Source: Alkalihalobacillus sp. FSL W8-0930
GTDB lineage: Bacteria > Bacillota > Bacilli > Bacillales > Bacillaceae_D
DNA: 64,000 nucleotides
Assembly (NCBI GenBank): GCA_037965595.1
Contig: CP150183.1
Span: forward strand, 2,170,001-2,234,000
Reading direction: 5' to 3'
In this document: in pieces, positions 45,928-55,190 of the stretch
How positions within the stretch are numbered: position 1 is the stretch's first letter
How the letters are laid out: the number at the start of each line of letters is the position of its first letter
Notes under the pieces: generated by a model
Told to the model about the DNA's origin: nothing
Seen by the model: the letters and a program-made list of their open reading frames with translations, nothing else
Database searches by the model: none
Program-made: the position numbers and the translations under genes

Positions 45928-46808
45928 TTGTCCATCGACACTCCAAATATTTCAGCTTCAAGTCTACGCCCTGTTGGTGTTGCTGCAAGTCCGCCCTGAG
46001 CTGTTTCTTTTAAGGCAACTGGCATCGTTTGACCAATACGATACATGGCATCAATCACTTCATCACATGGAATACGGCTTGTAATACCAGCTAGCGCCAT
46101 GTCAGCTGCAGTAATGGCCACAGAGGCACCCATTGCATTACGTTTTACACAAGGAACTTCAACTAATCCAGCTACCGGATCACAGACAAGTCCTAGCAGA
46201 TTCTTAAGTGCGATCGCAAGCGCCTCTCCTGATTGTTCTGGAGTTCCGCCCGCCAATTGTACAAGTGCCGCTGCTGCCATTGCTGACGCAGAACCTACTT
46301 CTGCTTGACAACCACCAGCCGCTCCGGATATGGACGCATTGTTGGCAATGACAAAACCAAATGCACCCGCTGCAAACAAATAATCAATCATTTCATCGTC
46401 AGTTGGTTGTAGTCTGTTTTGCATTCCAAATAGTACACCCGGTACTACTCCAGCTGCTCCTGCTGTAGGCGTTGCACAAATCGTACCCATCGCCGCATTA
46501 ACTTCATTTGTAGCCATCGCCTTACTGACTGAATCAAGTAAGTTATCTCCACCGAGCGTGTTTCCTTTTGCGATATACGCTTGCAGCTTTTTCGCATCGC
46601 CGCCGGTTAACCCAGATACGGATTTAATATCTTCCGTCGTTCCTCTCTTTACCGCTGCTTTCATGACATCTAAGTTTGCGCGCATTCGCTCAATGACTTG
46701 CTCACGCGACCGTCCTGTTTCTTCCACTTCTTGTTGTATCATCACTTCGGCAATGGAAATCTCATCAGATACGGCTCTTTCTATTAATTCAGCTGCATTC
46801 CGAAACAT
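45924..46808 (-). CDS. sdaAA: L-serine dehydratase, iron-sulfur-dependent, alpha subunit
   Basis: This subunit carries the 4Fe-4S site of the enzyme that converts L-serine to pyruvate and ammonia. Cysteines expected to bind the cluster lie in ICATPTAGAAG, GGCQAEVGSAS and GLVCDPVAGLVEVPC. It has 294 residues. It follows sdaAB by 16 bases, as in B. subtilis. Confidence 0.96.
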   Translation of the reverse strand: MFRNAAELIERAVSDEISIAEVMIQQEVEETGRSREQVIERMRANLDVMKAAVKRGTTEDIKSVSGLTGGDAKKLQAYIAKGNTLGGDNLLDSVSKAMATNEVNAAMGTICATPTAGAAGVVPGVLFGMQNRLQPTDDEMIDYLFAAGAFGFVIANNASISGAAGGCQAEVGSASAMAAAALVQLAGGTPEQSGEALAIALKNLLGLVCDPVAGLVEVPCVKRNAMGASVAITAADMALAGITSRIPCDEVIDAMYRIGQTMPVALKETAQGGLAATPTGRRLEAEIFGVSMDK

Positions 46809-46824
46809 AATAACCCTCCTATTC

Positions 46825-47487
46825 TTATTCGTGAATATTTGATACTAATTTTATATTTGGCAGTGAGGAGAGCTCATCTAGTAACTTTTGTTCAACATTT
46901 TGGTCAACTTCCATTACCATTAAGGCCTCTTCTCCTTTTTCTCTTCTTGATACTTCCATATGTCCGATATTCATTTCATATTTTGCTAGTAAATTTGAGA
47001 CTGCTGCAATTACACCGTAACGATCATGATGCACAACAAAAATCGCTGGATGGTTTCCAGATAAACGTAGCTTAAACCCATTCATCTCAATGATCTCAAT
47101 TTTACCGCCGCCAATCGAAATGCCTACCAGCTCCATTGATTTCTGCTCGTTTTCAAGGACAATTCGCATTGTATTAGGATGATCCGTGATGGCATCTTCT
47201 TCATGGAATGAAACGGCAATCCCAGCTTTTTTCGCTAACATTTCTGATTGCTGGATTCTAGGATCGTGTGTATCAAAATCTAGGATGCCCCCAACGACTG
47301 CTACATCGGTTCCATGTCCTTTATAGGTTTGTGCAAACGAGCCATATAAATAGATGTTTGCCTCTGTTGGATTGCCGTTAAATAACGTACGGGCAACACG
47401 TCCAATTCTAGCAGCACCAGCAGTGTGCGAGCTAGAAGGACCAATCATAATAGGACCAATAATATCAAAAACGGTCCGATATTTCAT
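46825..47487 (-). CDS. sdaAB: L-serine dehydratase, iron-sulfur-dependent, beta subunit
   Basis: The beta subunit forms the other half of the two-chain enzyme. The N-terminal domain has FDIIGPIMIGPSSSHTAGAAR, and the C-terminal ACT domain (about 148-220; AIFVVHHDRYGVIAAVSNLL) may sense serine. The 220 residues equal the B. subtilis length. Confidence 0.96.
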   Translation of the reverse strand: MKYRTVFDIIGPIMIGPSSSHTAGAARIGRVARTLFNGNPTEANIYLYGSFAQTYKGHGTDVAVVGGILDFDTHDPRIQQSEMLAKKAGIAVSFHEEDAITDHPNTMRIVLENEQKSMELVGISIGGGKIEIIEMNGFKLRLSGNHPAIFVVHHDRYGVIAAVSNLLAKYEMNIGHMEVSRREKGEEALMVMEVDQNVEQKLLDELSSLPNIKLVSNIHE

Positions 47488-47510
47488 ATCGAATCCCTCT
47501 CTCTTTCGTA

Positions 47511-47547
47511 AAAAAAGACTGACCTGAATGGAAGCGTCAGTCTTTTT
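47511..47547 (-). terminator. Terminator after the degV gene
   Basis: AAAAAGACTGAC pairs with GTCAGTCTTTTT around an 11-base loop, with T-runs on both sides. It lies between degV and sdaAB and ends the yloU-fakA-degV unit. Confidence 0.87.
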
Positions 47548-47554
47548 AAAGAAT

Positions 47555-48418
47555 TTATTTGTTCGTAGCTTTTGTACAAGAAATAGAAACAGTTCCTGGA
47601 CCTACATGAGCACCAATAACTGCTCCAATCGATGTAATCACAACAGATTCCACCTGACATTCTTGTTTCACTCGATCTATTAACTCATTCGCAAGCTCTT
47701 CATTTAGTGCATGAGACGCTCCAATATGAATTGGTTCATCTCCATATTGTTCTTTAATTGCTTCAATAATTCGAGCTACTGCTTTTTTAGGTCCGCGAGC
47801 CTTATCAAACGGATAAACCTCGCCCTCTTTAGATAATGAAAGAATCGGTTTAACCTTTAATAAGGAACCTAAAATGGCCGAAGCCTTTCCAATACGCCCG
47901 TTCTTCTGAAGATATTGTAAGGTATCTACCAAGAAATAAACAGTCGTCTCTTGTAATAAATGTTCTAATTGTTCATCTAAAACGTTAACAGGCTGGCCTT
48001 CATTAGCCATTCTGGCCATCTCAGCCACAATAATACCAATCGCATAAGAAGCCTGCTTAGAATCAATCACTCGAATATCAAGCTTATCTTCTAATGCTTG
48101 TTTGGCAATGGTTGCTGATTGAAATGTACCACTTAGTTTCGAAGATAAGTGAATCGAATAAATCACTTCAGCTCCGTCTGAATGAAGAGACCGATATAGT
48201 TGTTCAAATTGATGCGGAGTTGGCTGAGACGTTGTTGGCATGACCGCATCCGTCTTTAGCTTCTCGTAAAAATCTTTTGGACTTAATGTCACTCCGTCTT
48301 CATAGGTTTCTACTTCAGAAAACACTACGTTTAAAGGAATTACTTCAATTCCCCATTGATCTACGAGCTCCCGAGGAATATCGGCTGTACTGTCTGTAAC
48401 TATTCGTATCTTTGACAT
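47555..48418 (-). CDS. DegV family fatty-acid-binding protein (FakB-like)
   Basis: DegV proteins bind a fatty acid; those paired with FakA present it for phosphorylation. The N-terminal RIVTDSTADIPRELV, TTSQPTPHQFEQLY and IHLSSKLSGTFQSA are family hallmarks, with VDTLQYLQKNGRIGKASA near the middle. It has 287 residues. It lies 30 bases after fakA, which supports a FakB role. Confidence 0.93.
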   Translation of the reverse strand: MSKIRIVTDSTADIPRELVDQWGIEVIPLNVVFSEVETYEDGVTLSPKDFYEKLKTDAVMPTTSQPTPHQFEQLYRSLHSDGAEVIYSIHLSSKLSGTFQSATIAKQALEDKLDIRVIDSKQASYAIGIIVAEMARMANEGQPVNVLDEQLEHLLQETTVYFLVDTLQYLQKNGRIGKASAILGSLLKVKPILSLSKEGEVYPFDKARGPKKAVARIIEAIKEQYGDEPIHIGASHALNEELANELIDRVKQECQVESVVITSIGAVIGAHVGPGTVSISCTKATNK

Positions 48419-48448
48419 TGGTACATCCCTCCTTTTCTGCTGAGCTCA

Positions 48449-50143
48449 TTATTCAACAGAAAAAATATAAGAATATAATGGCTGATCCCCTTGATGAATA
48501 TCGAGTTCAACATCCGTAAATGTGTCTTCAAGATATTGAATCAACGCTTTGGTTTCACGTTCTGATACATCTTCACCTGCCAAAACGGTAACCATCTCAC
48601 TGTCTTCATCGATCATATGAGAAAGAAGCTCCTTGGCCGCTTCAACTAGATCCTTGTGAGTGTTCACGATTTTTTTATCGGCAATGCCAATATAATCGTC
48701 TTTTTGAATTTGCAAGCCTTCAATTTGTGTGTCTCGAACGGCATACGTTACCTGACCTGACTTTACTGCTTTCATCGCTTCATTCATATGAGACGCATTC
48801 TTTTCAATATCAATCGAAGGGTTAAATGCAAGCAAAGCTGCCAGTCCCTGTGGCACCGTTTTTGACGGAATCACGATGGCTTTTGAGTCCACAACGTCAG
48901 CTGCCTGTTCTGCAGCCATTATAATATTACCGTTGTTTGGCAGAATCAATATATTTTTCGCATTCACTTTGTTAATTGCGCTAACAATATCCTCGGTGCT
49001 TGGATTCATGGTTTGACCGCCTTGAATGACCTCTTGTGCACCTAATCCCTTAAAGAGTTTAGAAACTCCTTCGCCCATCGAAACGGTTACAATTCCAAAC
49101 TCACTTTTAGGCGTTTCTTTTTGTGTCTCCGCTTGTTCGGAAGCACCATAAAATGCCTGTGTTTCATCAAGAAGATGCGTATGCTGCTCTCGCATATTCT
49201 CAATCTTAATATTAATAAAATCACCGTAACGTTGCGCGCGAGATAAGACCTCACCCGGATATTCTGCGTGAATATGAACTTTGAGTAAGTCTTCATCAGA
49301 TACCACAAGTAATGAATCACCAATCTCACTTAATTCATTACGGAAATCTTCTTCAATAAATGCTTCGTTTTTCAGACGTTCTTGATCAAAACGAACCATG
49401 ACTTCTGTGCAATAGCCAAATTCAATATCTTCCGTCGCCATGTGGCTTTGCGCTGATTGATGATGGTGTTCAATTTTAACCAGGTCGTCCATATTAGGAG
49501 TGACTGGCTGCTGATCTTTTAACTTTTTTCCTTCAAGAACAGCAAGAAACCCTTCATAGATGTATAGCAAGCCCTGTCCACCAGAATCTACTACGCCCAC
49601 TTCTTTTAAAACAGGCAGAAGATCCGGTGTCCGCTTTAAGGATGCTTTAGCTTCTTTAATCAAATCACTCATAACAACGATGATGTCATCGTTCTTCTTA
49701 GCAGATTTTACAGCTTGTTTGGCTGAGTCCTTGGCAACCGTTAGGATCGTTCCTTCTACAGGTTTAATAACCGCCTTATATGCCGTTTCAACGCCTTTTT
49801 CAAACGCTTTGGCGAAGTCTTCAGCATTTAGTTTCTCCTTGCCTTCTACTGCTTTAGAAAACCCTCTAAAAAGCTGAGATAAAATGACTCCTGAATTTCC
49901 TCTAGCCCCCATTAACAAACCTTTAGCAAAGGAAGCAGCGATAGTCGCTGCATCCTTTGCCGTTTGTGCTTGCACTTCCTTCACACCTGATGTGATTGAA
50001 AGATTCATATTTGTCCCTGTATCACCGTCTGGGACTGGAAACACATTTAGGGAGTCCACAATCTTAACGTGCCTCGATAAATTATCCGCTCCCTCAATAA
50101 ACATATGAGCAAGCTTATTTGCTTCTAGTCTCTTAACCGTCAC
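48449..50143 (-). CDS. fakA: Fatty acid kinase FakA (YloV)
   Basis: FakA phosphorylates FakB-bound fatty acids for entry into phospholipid synthesis. The N-terminal DhaL-type kinase domain (1-200) shows PVPDGDTGTNMNLSI and MGARGNSGVILSQLFRGF with the metal-binding aspartates. A middle domain and a C-terminal domain (about 330-564; ILPNNGNIIMAAEQAADV) follow. The 564 residues are near the 553 of B. subtilis YloV. It starts 21 bases after yloU. Confidence 0.96.
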   Translation of the reverse strand: MTVKRLEANKLAHMFIEGADNLSRHVKIVDSLNVFPVPDGDTGTNMNLSITSGVKEVQAQTAKDAATIAASFAKGLLMGARGNSGVILSQLFRGFSKAVEGKEKLNAEDFAKAFEKGVETAYKAVIKPVEGTILTVAKDSAKQAVKSAKKNDDIIVVMSDLIKEAKASLKRTPDLLPVLKEVGVVDSGGQGLLYIYEGFLAVLEGKKLKDQQPVTPNMDDLVKIEHHHQSAQSHMATEDIEFGYCTEVMVRFDQERLKNEAFIEEDFRNELSEIGDSLLVVSDEDLLKVHIHAEYPGEVLSRAQRYGDFINIKIENMREQHTHLLDETQAFYGASEQAETQKETPKSEFGIVTVSMGEGVSKLFKGLGAQEVIQGGQTMNPSTEDIVSAINKVNAKNILILPNNGNIIMAAEQAADVVDSKAIVIPSKTVPQGLAALLAFNPSIDIEKNASHMNEAMKAVKSGQVTYAVRDTQIEGLQIQKDDYIGIADKKIVNTHKDLVEAAKELLSHMIDEDSEMVTVLAGEDVSERETKALIQYLEDTFTDVELDIHQGDQPLYSYIFSVE

Positions 50144-50164
50144 AACATTTCCTCCTAACTACCC

Positions 50165-50527
50165 CTAAGTGTTTAACACTCGAACACCTTGTACAAAGAT
50201 GTTAACAGAACCAACATCTAATCCAAGCATCTGTTCCAGTTGATATTTCACTTTTGTTTGTACGTTATGTGCTACTTCAGAAATTTTAGTACCGTAGCTT
50301 ACGATAATATACATATCAATATGAATGTCCTCTTCTACCTCGCGAATTACGACGCCTCGACGGAAATTCTCTTTACCCAGTAAATCAGACAAACCATCTT
50401 TTATTTGTTTTTGTGAAGCCATACCAACGATTCCATAGCAGTCAACCGCTGCTCCACCGGCTACCGTTGCGACAACATCTCTTGAAACATCTACCATTCC
50501 AAGTTGAGTTTTCATTTCAATAGACAT
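50165..50527 (-). CDS. yloU: Asp23/Gls24 family alkaline-shock-type protein YloU
   Basis: This 120-residue protein belongs to the Asp23 family (VDVSRDVVATVAGGAAVDCYG, VIREVEEDIHIDMYIIVSYG, VQTKVKYQLEQMLGLDVGSVNI). Such proteins are linked to envelope stress, but the precise role of YloU is unknown. It is the first gene of the yloU-fakA-degV unit and is divergent from rpmB. Confidence 0.95.
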   Translation of the reverse strand: MSIEMKTQLGMVDVSRDVVATVAGGAAVDCYGIVGMASQKQIKDGLSDLLGKENFRRGVVIREVEEDIHIDMYIIVSYGTKISEVAHNVQTKVKYQLEQMLGLDVGSVNIFVQGVRVLNT

Positions 50528-50641
50528 ATGTATCCTCCTTTAAGAACTGCACATTAGCTTTATTTTACTATACATTAGGCGAATAGGAAAGAAACAATAG
50601 GAGTGTCAAGGATTCTCCCTTGATAAAGTTGTTACTTTCTA

Positions 50642-50670
50642 TTGCTTTCTCTTTATGCCTATGCTAAGAT
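50642..50670 (+). promoter_or_regulatory. Probable sigma-A promoter of rpmB
   Basis: TTGCTT (50642-50647), a 17-base spacer and TAAGAT (50665-50670) lie 55 bases before the rpmB start on the plus strand. Confidence 0.6.
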
Positions 50671-50725
50671 ATTCGAGTATGAATTGGTCTCATCGTAAGG
50701 TGGAATGAATAAGGAGGTGCAAGTC

Positions 50726-50914
50726 ATGGCCCGTGTTTGTCATATTACAGGCAAAAAAGCCCGTACTGGTAATAAGCGTTCTCACGCTTTAAACAAAACT
50801 AAGCGCCGTTGGGGAGTTAACGTACAAAAGGTACGTATTCTTGTAGACGGTAAGCCGAAACGCGTATACGTTTCAGCTCGCGCGCTTAAATCAGGAAAAG
50901 TACAACGTGTTTAA
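50726..50914 (+). CDS. rpmB: 50S ribosomal protein L28
   Basis: L28 starts [20 protein letters not shown] and continues [16 protein letters not shown], 62 residues in total. It has a single conserved Cys, the zinc-less form. The ATG at 50726 has AAGGAGGTG in front; the longer frame starts before that site. It is one of only two plus-strand genes in the window. Confidence 0.98.
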   Translation: MARVCHITGKKARTGNKRSHALNKTKRRWGVNVQKVRILVDGKPKRVYVSARALKSGKVQRV

Positions 50915-50919
50915 TTGAA

Positions 50920-50961
50920 CCTAGCAAAAAAGCACCGTATATTCGGTGCTTTTTTGCTAGG
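50920..50961. terminator. Bidirectional terminator between rpmB and spoVM
   Basis: Two perfectly complementary 17-base arms (50920-50936 and 50945-50961; CCTAGCAAAAAAGCACC and its complement) flank an eight-base loop, and T-runs occur in both directions. The last bases overlap the spoVM stop codon. Confidence 0.92.
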
Positions 50962-51037
50962 CTTTTTTAAATGAACTAAGTACAGCCCTCACAAATCCAC
51001 CGAGAAACTTGGGCAGCTTGATAGTATAAAACTTCAT
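50957..51037 (-). CDS. spoVM: Stage V sporulation protein VM
   Basis: SpoVM is a 26-residue amphipathic helix that marks the forespore surface by membrane curvature and anchors SpoIVA for coat assembly. The product starts MKFYTIKLPKFLGGFVRA and ends VLSSFKKA, differing from the B. subtilis peptide mainly at the C-terminus; the key Pro9 is kept. GGAGGAG lies just before the ATG. It lies between rpe and rpmB, its usual place, and is direct evidence for a spore former. I saw no clear sigma-E promoter. Confidence 0.96.
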   Translation of the reverse strand: MKFYTIKLPKFLGGFVRAVLSSFKKA

Positions 51038-51243
51038 GGCTCCTCCTCCTTAGCGAAATTCGCCAACACAGCTGATCACAACGTGACAACGAGATGTGTT
51101 AAAATTCTTACCGATTTCTAACGCTTGCGTCACACTAAGCTTTCTCCCCCAAAAATGAATGAATAAAGCCTACGTTGTCTTCCGAGAACAGCCAAGCTAT
51201 TCTTTACCACCATGCTATGCCCTAAAACTCCAAAACAGAACTA

Positions 51244-51906
51244 TTATTGCGTCACAGATTGAGAGTTGCGAATGTCTTGGATCGCTTTGCGACGATCAGA
51301 CTCACCAAAAATGGCTGATCCAGCAACAAGGACAGTAGCACCAGCGTCAAGGCAGGCCTTGGCTGTTTGAGTATTAACTCCTCCGTCAACTTCTACTTCA
51401 AAGGAATACCCATCACGTTTACTGTATGCAGCGAGCTCTGAAATATTGCCTAAAACTCCCTCAATAAACTGTTGTCCGCCAAACCCAGGGTTTACCGACA
51501 TTTGCAGGACAAGATCCACATCTTTTAAAATGGGGACAACTGAACTGACTGGTGTGGCTGGATTTAAGACAATACCTGCCTTCACCCCGTGCTGTTTAAT
51601 CAATTGAATGGTTCTATGTAGATGTGTGCATGCCTCAACATGAACAGAAATAATATCAGCTCCTGCTTTTGCAAACGCTTCTATGTATTGGTCCGGATTT
51701 GAGAGCATCAAATGAACATCCAATGGTAGTTTTGTATACGGTCTAATGGCTTCTACGATTAACGGTCCGATTGTTAAATTTGGTACAAAATGTCCATCCA
51801 TTGCATCCACATGAATATAGTCAGCACCACTTGCTTCTACATCTTGAATTTCTGCTCCAAGTTTTGCAAAATCGGCTGATAAAATAGAAGGAGCGATTTT
51901 AATCAT
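51244..51906 (-). CDS. rpe: Ribulose-phosphate 3-epimerase
   Basis: Rpe interconverts ribulose 5-phosphate and xylulose 5-phosphate in the pentose phosphate pathway. It is a TIM barrel with IAPSILSADFAKLG, the metal-site HVDAMDGHFVPNLTIG, VHLMLSNPDQY, MSVNPGFGGQQFI and VDGGVNTQTA. It has 220 residues and is two bases from the rsgA stop. No thiN gene lies between it and spoVM, unlike in B. subtilis. Confidence 0.97.
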   Translation of the reverse strand: MIKIAPSILSADFAKLGAEIQDVEASGADYIHVDAMDGHFVPNLTIGPLIVEAIRPYTKLPLDVHLMLSNPDQYIEAFAKAGADIISVHVEACTHLHRTIQLIKQHGVKAGIVLNPATPVSSVVPILKDVDLVLQMSVNPGFGGQQFIEGVLGNISELAAYSKRDGYSFEVEVDGGVNTQTAKACLDAGATVLVAGSAIFGESDRRKAIQDIRNSQSVTQ

Positions 51907-51907
51907 G

Positions 51908-52789
51908 TTAGTATCTCCTTTTTCTCTGATGAATTTCGTCTAAAAATGATAGATAATGCTCATATCGATATGATTGAATTGCACCTTCCTGTACTGCATC
52001 TTTTACTGCGCATTTCGGTTCGGATGTATGCAAACACCCACGAAATTTACAATCCGGTAACCGTTTTGCAATTTCAGGAAAATTAAGGCCCAGGTCCTCT
52101 GCTTCAATCTCTGTGAACTCAACCGAACTAAATCCTGGTGTATCAGCTACTAAACCAGTGCCAATACTCAATAATTCTACATGTCTAGTTGTATGCTTAC
52201 CACGGCCTAGATGGGTAGAGATTTCGTCGGTTTCAATTTGCAAATTAGGCTTTAATGCATTTAATAAAGACGATTTCCCCACTCCGGATTGACCTGCTAC
52301 AACAGAAACACGGTCATTCAGATCTGGCATCAACCATTCCACACCCTGCTCGTCTTCTTTAGACGTTAATCGAACACGGTACCCGATTGCTTCGTAGTCC
52401 TTAACGTAGTTACGAATCTCTGCTTCCTGCTCTGAATTTACTAAATCCATTTTACTTATTAAAATGACTGGTTCAATTCCACTTGCTTCGATGTGGACTA
52501 AAAATCGGTCAAGTAACAACGTGCTAAATTCAGGCTCTAGGGCAGAGAACACGAGTAGAACTTGATCAACATTCGCTATAGGAGGACGAACCAATTCGTT
52601 CTTCCGCTCTAGTAATTCCATGATATAGCCGTCTGTGATGTTTTCAGCCTCATATTCCACGCGGTCTCCAACTAAAGGCTTGCGCTTCTGCTTACGGAAC
52701 AATCCCCGACCTCGACATTGAATATACGAATCTCCATCTTGCACATAATAAAATCCACTAAGTGATTTTACGATTAATCCATTTGGCAT
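51908..52789 (-). CDS. rsgA: Ribosome small-subunit-dependent GTPase RsgA (CpgA)
   Basis: RsgA is a circularly permuted GTPase acting in 30S maturation. An N-terminal OB fold (1-65) is followed by G4 (ISKMDLV), G1 (GQSGVGKSSLLNAL), G3 (DTPGFSS) and a C-terminal zinc site (PDCKFRGCLHTSEPKCAVK). It has 293 residues. It normally abuts prkC; here a repeat of about 280 bases lies between. Confidence 0.97.
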   Translation of the reverse strand: MPNGLIVKSLSGFYYVQDGDSYIQCRGRGLFRKQKRKPLVGDRVEYEAENITDGYIMELLERKNELVRPPIANVDQVLLVFSALEPEFSTLLLDRFLVHIEASGIEPVILISKMDLVNSEQEAEIRNYVKDYEAIGYRVRLTSKEDEQGVEWLMPDLNDRVSVVAGQSGVGKSSLLNALKPNLQIETDEISTHLGRGKHTTRHVELLSIGTGLVADTPGFSSVEFTEIEAEDLGLNFPEIAKRLPDCKFRGCLHTSEPKCAVKDAVQEGAIQSYRYEHYLSFLDEIHQRKRRY

Positions 52790-52837
52790 AAAAACCTTCT
52801 TTCTCGTTCATTTATTAGAGTTGATGCGTGTCTTTGT

Positions 52838-53113
52838 GTGAAAAACTTAGCAAATGAGATGGAGCTAGGACAAAACATAAATTCGCTTATGAAAACACGA
52901 ATTAAGCAACTTAACCGCTACAGGAGAATCCCTCGCACCCGCGGGTACGGCCTCAGCCACATCCGCGAAAAACCGTCGCTCCTGTGTCTTCACCGCGCAC
53001 TTATCCACAGGAGTCTCGGGTTCACACCCGCTCGTTTAGTTAAATACGAATGTCGAATGATTTGATTTAAAAATCATTCGACATCTTCTAATCAGTTTGT
53101 GTAATGTCCCAAG
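52838..53113. repeat. Dispersed intergenic repeat, copy B
   Basis: This gene-free segment between prkC and rsgA shares a long core with copy A (25346-25675): CCGCTACAGGAGAATCCCTC, CGCGGGTACGGCCTCAGCC, GTGTCTTCACCGCG and AGGAGTCTCGGGTT. It is flanked by GGACAAAAC near the left and AATGTCCCAAG at the right, imperfect inverted ends. A hairpin with arms TGTCGAATGATTT and AAATCATTCGACA lies near the right end. The reading frames within it are not genes. Confidence 0.75.
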
Positions 53114-53130
53114 TGCATCATCAGTTACTA

Positions 53131-55185
53131 TCATTCATACGTTCGTTCACTTGAGCTTTTGATTAATTCGTCGTTAATATACAGATCAAATGAACCAGAG
53201 TAGCTTGGGCTTACTCGGATTGGAATGGTGTATGTTTTTGATTCGGAAATCTCTTCATCTACAAACACTTCGTCCTCGCCTTCCGTTGAGGCATCACGAT
53301 AAACAATTCGGATGTCAAACACTTTTCCATCCTCTTGTTCCTGCTGCGATACTTCTACTGGTTGACTAACATCAATGACTCGACTCGGTTCTTCCTCATC
53401 ATCCGGTTCGTCATCACCTGGGGTATCCGTTGCTGGAGGGGCTGTCCCTCCAGGAGATTCGCCTTCTGCTCCTCTGGACACAACCACTTCTACGTTGCTG
53501 CCTGGATCGAGCATTTCAAATGGCTCAGGATCTTGAGAGATGATTCTCCCTTCGGCAATTGTATCGCTATATTCAAAGGAAAACCGACCTCTTAACCCTT
53601 CATTATTGAAGTAAGAACGAGCTTCCTCTTCCGTTTCACCCTCTAGATTTGAAAGACGAATTTGACTCTCAACCGCATAGGTTAAATAGACTGGAGTATT
53701 TGAGGGTACAATGGTTGAACCTGCAACTGGTGTTTGACTAATGACCGTGCCTTCAGGCTTTTCATTGCTTTCCCTCGTTACTCTTTCAACTGTAACGTTT
53801 AATTGCTCTAGCAACCGTTCTGCTTGCTCAATGGGCAAGTCTACATAGTCTTGCAAGGTAATCTCTTCTTCTACACCACTCACCTGCACTCGAACCGTCG
53901 AGCCTTCTTTTACAGAGGATCCTACACGTGGATTTACTGAAATGACATTCCCTGAATCAACTGAGTCATCCTCAACCTCTTGAATATCTACAGTCAAACG
54001 AAGATCTTCAAGGGTTTGCTCTGCTTCTTCAATCGGTTCATCAATGATATCTGGAATGGTTACTTCTCCCACACGAAAAACACTTGGTAAAATCGCAAAC
54101 GCAGTGGCCCCTACGACTAAAGTAAAGAGAGCCGTTAGGACAAGAATAATGAGCCATTTCTTTCGCTTTTTTGGTTTTTTCGGTTTGGCAATCGGCTCTG
54201 CTTGAGGCGGTTTACTTTCTGTAACCTGTTGGACAGGTTTTGTCGGTTCCGCTGCAATCGTTTTTTCTAAATCAACCGATTCTGGAAGCTTACCAACAAT
54301 CGGAACCGCTTTTGTCACTTCATGATCGTCTTCCTTTTTCACCGTATAAGGTGTTTCATCCGATCGCTCTGGGTCTAGAAGTGTATATGCATCCTCTTCC
54401 ATTTCCTCAGCCGTTTGATACCTTGCAGCTGGATCCTTCATTGTGGCTTTATGGATCATATTTTCTACACTTTGGGGAATCGATTGGTTGATGTTTCGAA
54501 TGGATGGCATATCGTTTTGTAAATGTTTTATTGCAATAGAAACAGCTGTATCACCTGAAAAAGGTAACACTCCTGAGAGCATTTCATAAAACACGATGCC
54601 AAGAGAATAAATATCAGAACGGTAGGTAATATGACCACCACGTGCTTGCTCAGGTGATAAATAGTGAACAGAACCCATGACAGAGTTCGTATGCGTAATG
54701 GTCGCAGCTGACATCGCTCGTGCGATACCAAAATCAGCTACTTTTGCTTCACCGTCTTCACTAATTAAAATATTATGTGGTTTAATATCCCTATGCACGA
54801 TTTGGTTCGCATGGGCGTGTGCCATTGCAGCTAGAATTTGTTTAAGGTAGCCTAGGGCAACTTCTACTTGAAGTGGTCCTTCTTGTTGAATTAACTCCTT
54901 TAGAGTCTGCCCCTTCACATATTCCATCACGATATAATATAAATTGCCTTCTTCTCCAACATCAAAGATATTCACAATATTTGGGTGAGCTAAGCTTGTT
55001 GCTGCTTGTGCTTCTCTTCGAAATCGTTTAATAAACTGTTCATCATCTGAGAACTGGGGCTGAAGTACTTTAACCGCCACGTGACGATCTAAAATCACAT
55101 CTAGAGCTAAATAGACGTTTGCCATTCCGCCCCCACCGATGCCCTCGATAATCACATACCGGTCACTAATTCGTTGTCCTATCAT
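53131..55185 (-). CDS. prkC: Serine/threonine protein kinase PrkC with PASTA domains
   Basis: PrkC senses muropeptides outside the cell and controls germination, stationary-phase and cell wall functions. The kinase domain (about 1-270) shows GIGGGGMANVYLA, VAVKVLQ and HRDIKPHNILIS. A juxtamembrane segment leads to one membrane span (about 345-370; WLIILVLTALFTLVVGA). Three PASTA repeats follow, with a C-terminal acidic linker and a beta domain. ATG 55185 matches the B. subtilis start; a GTG at 55194 overlapping the prpC stop by four bases is an alternative. Confidence 0.96.
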   Translation of the reverse strand: MIGQRISDRYVIIEGIGGGGMANVYLALDVILDRHVAVKVLQPQFSDDEQFIKRFRREAQAATSLAHPNIVNIFDVGEEGNLYYIVMEYVKGQTLKELIQQEGPLQVEVALGYLKQILAAMAHAHANQIVHRDIKPHNILISEDGEAKVADFGIARAMSAATITHTNSVMGSVHYLSPEQARGGHITYRSDIYSLGIVFYEMLSGVLPFSGDTAVSIAIKHLQNDMPSIRNINQSIPQSVENMIHKATMKDPAARYQTAEEMEEDAYTLLDPERSDETPYTVKKEDDHEVTKAVPIVGKLPESVDLEKTIAAEPTKPVQQVTESKPPQAEPIAKPKKPKKRKKWLIILVLTALFTLVVGATAFAILPSVFRVGEVTIPDIIDEPIEEAEQTLEDLRLTVDIQEVEDDSVDSGNVISVNPRVGSSVKEGSTVRVQVSGVEEEITLQDYVDLPIEQAERLLEQLNVTVERVTRESNEKPEGTVISQTPVAGSTIVPSNTPVYLTYAVESQIRLSNLEGETEEEARSYFNNEGLRGRFSFEYSDTIAEGRIISQDPEPFEMLDPGSNVEVVVSRGAEGESPGGTAPPATDTPGDDEPDDEEEPSRVIDVSQPVEVSQQEQEDGKVFDIRIVYRDASTEGEDEVFVDEEISESKTYTIPIRVSPSYSGSFDLYINDELIKSSSERTYE

Positions 55186-55190
55186 GCAGA

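Noticed and set aside
52838-53065. 75-residue plus-strand reading frame
   Set aside because: Same repeat family as above; no credible start signal and a composition unlike the genes around it.
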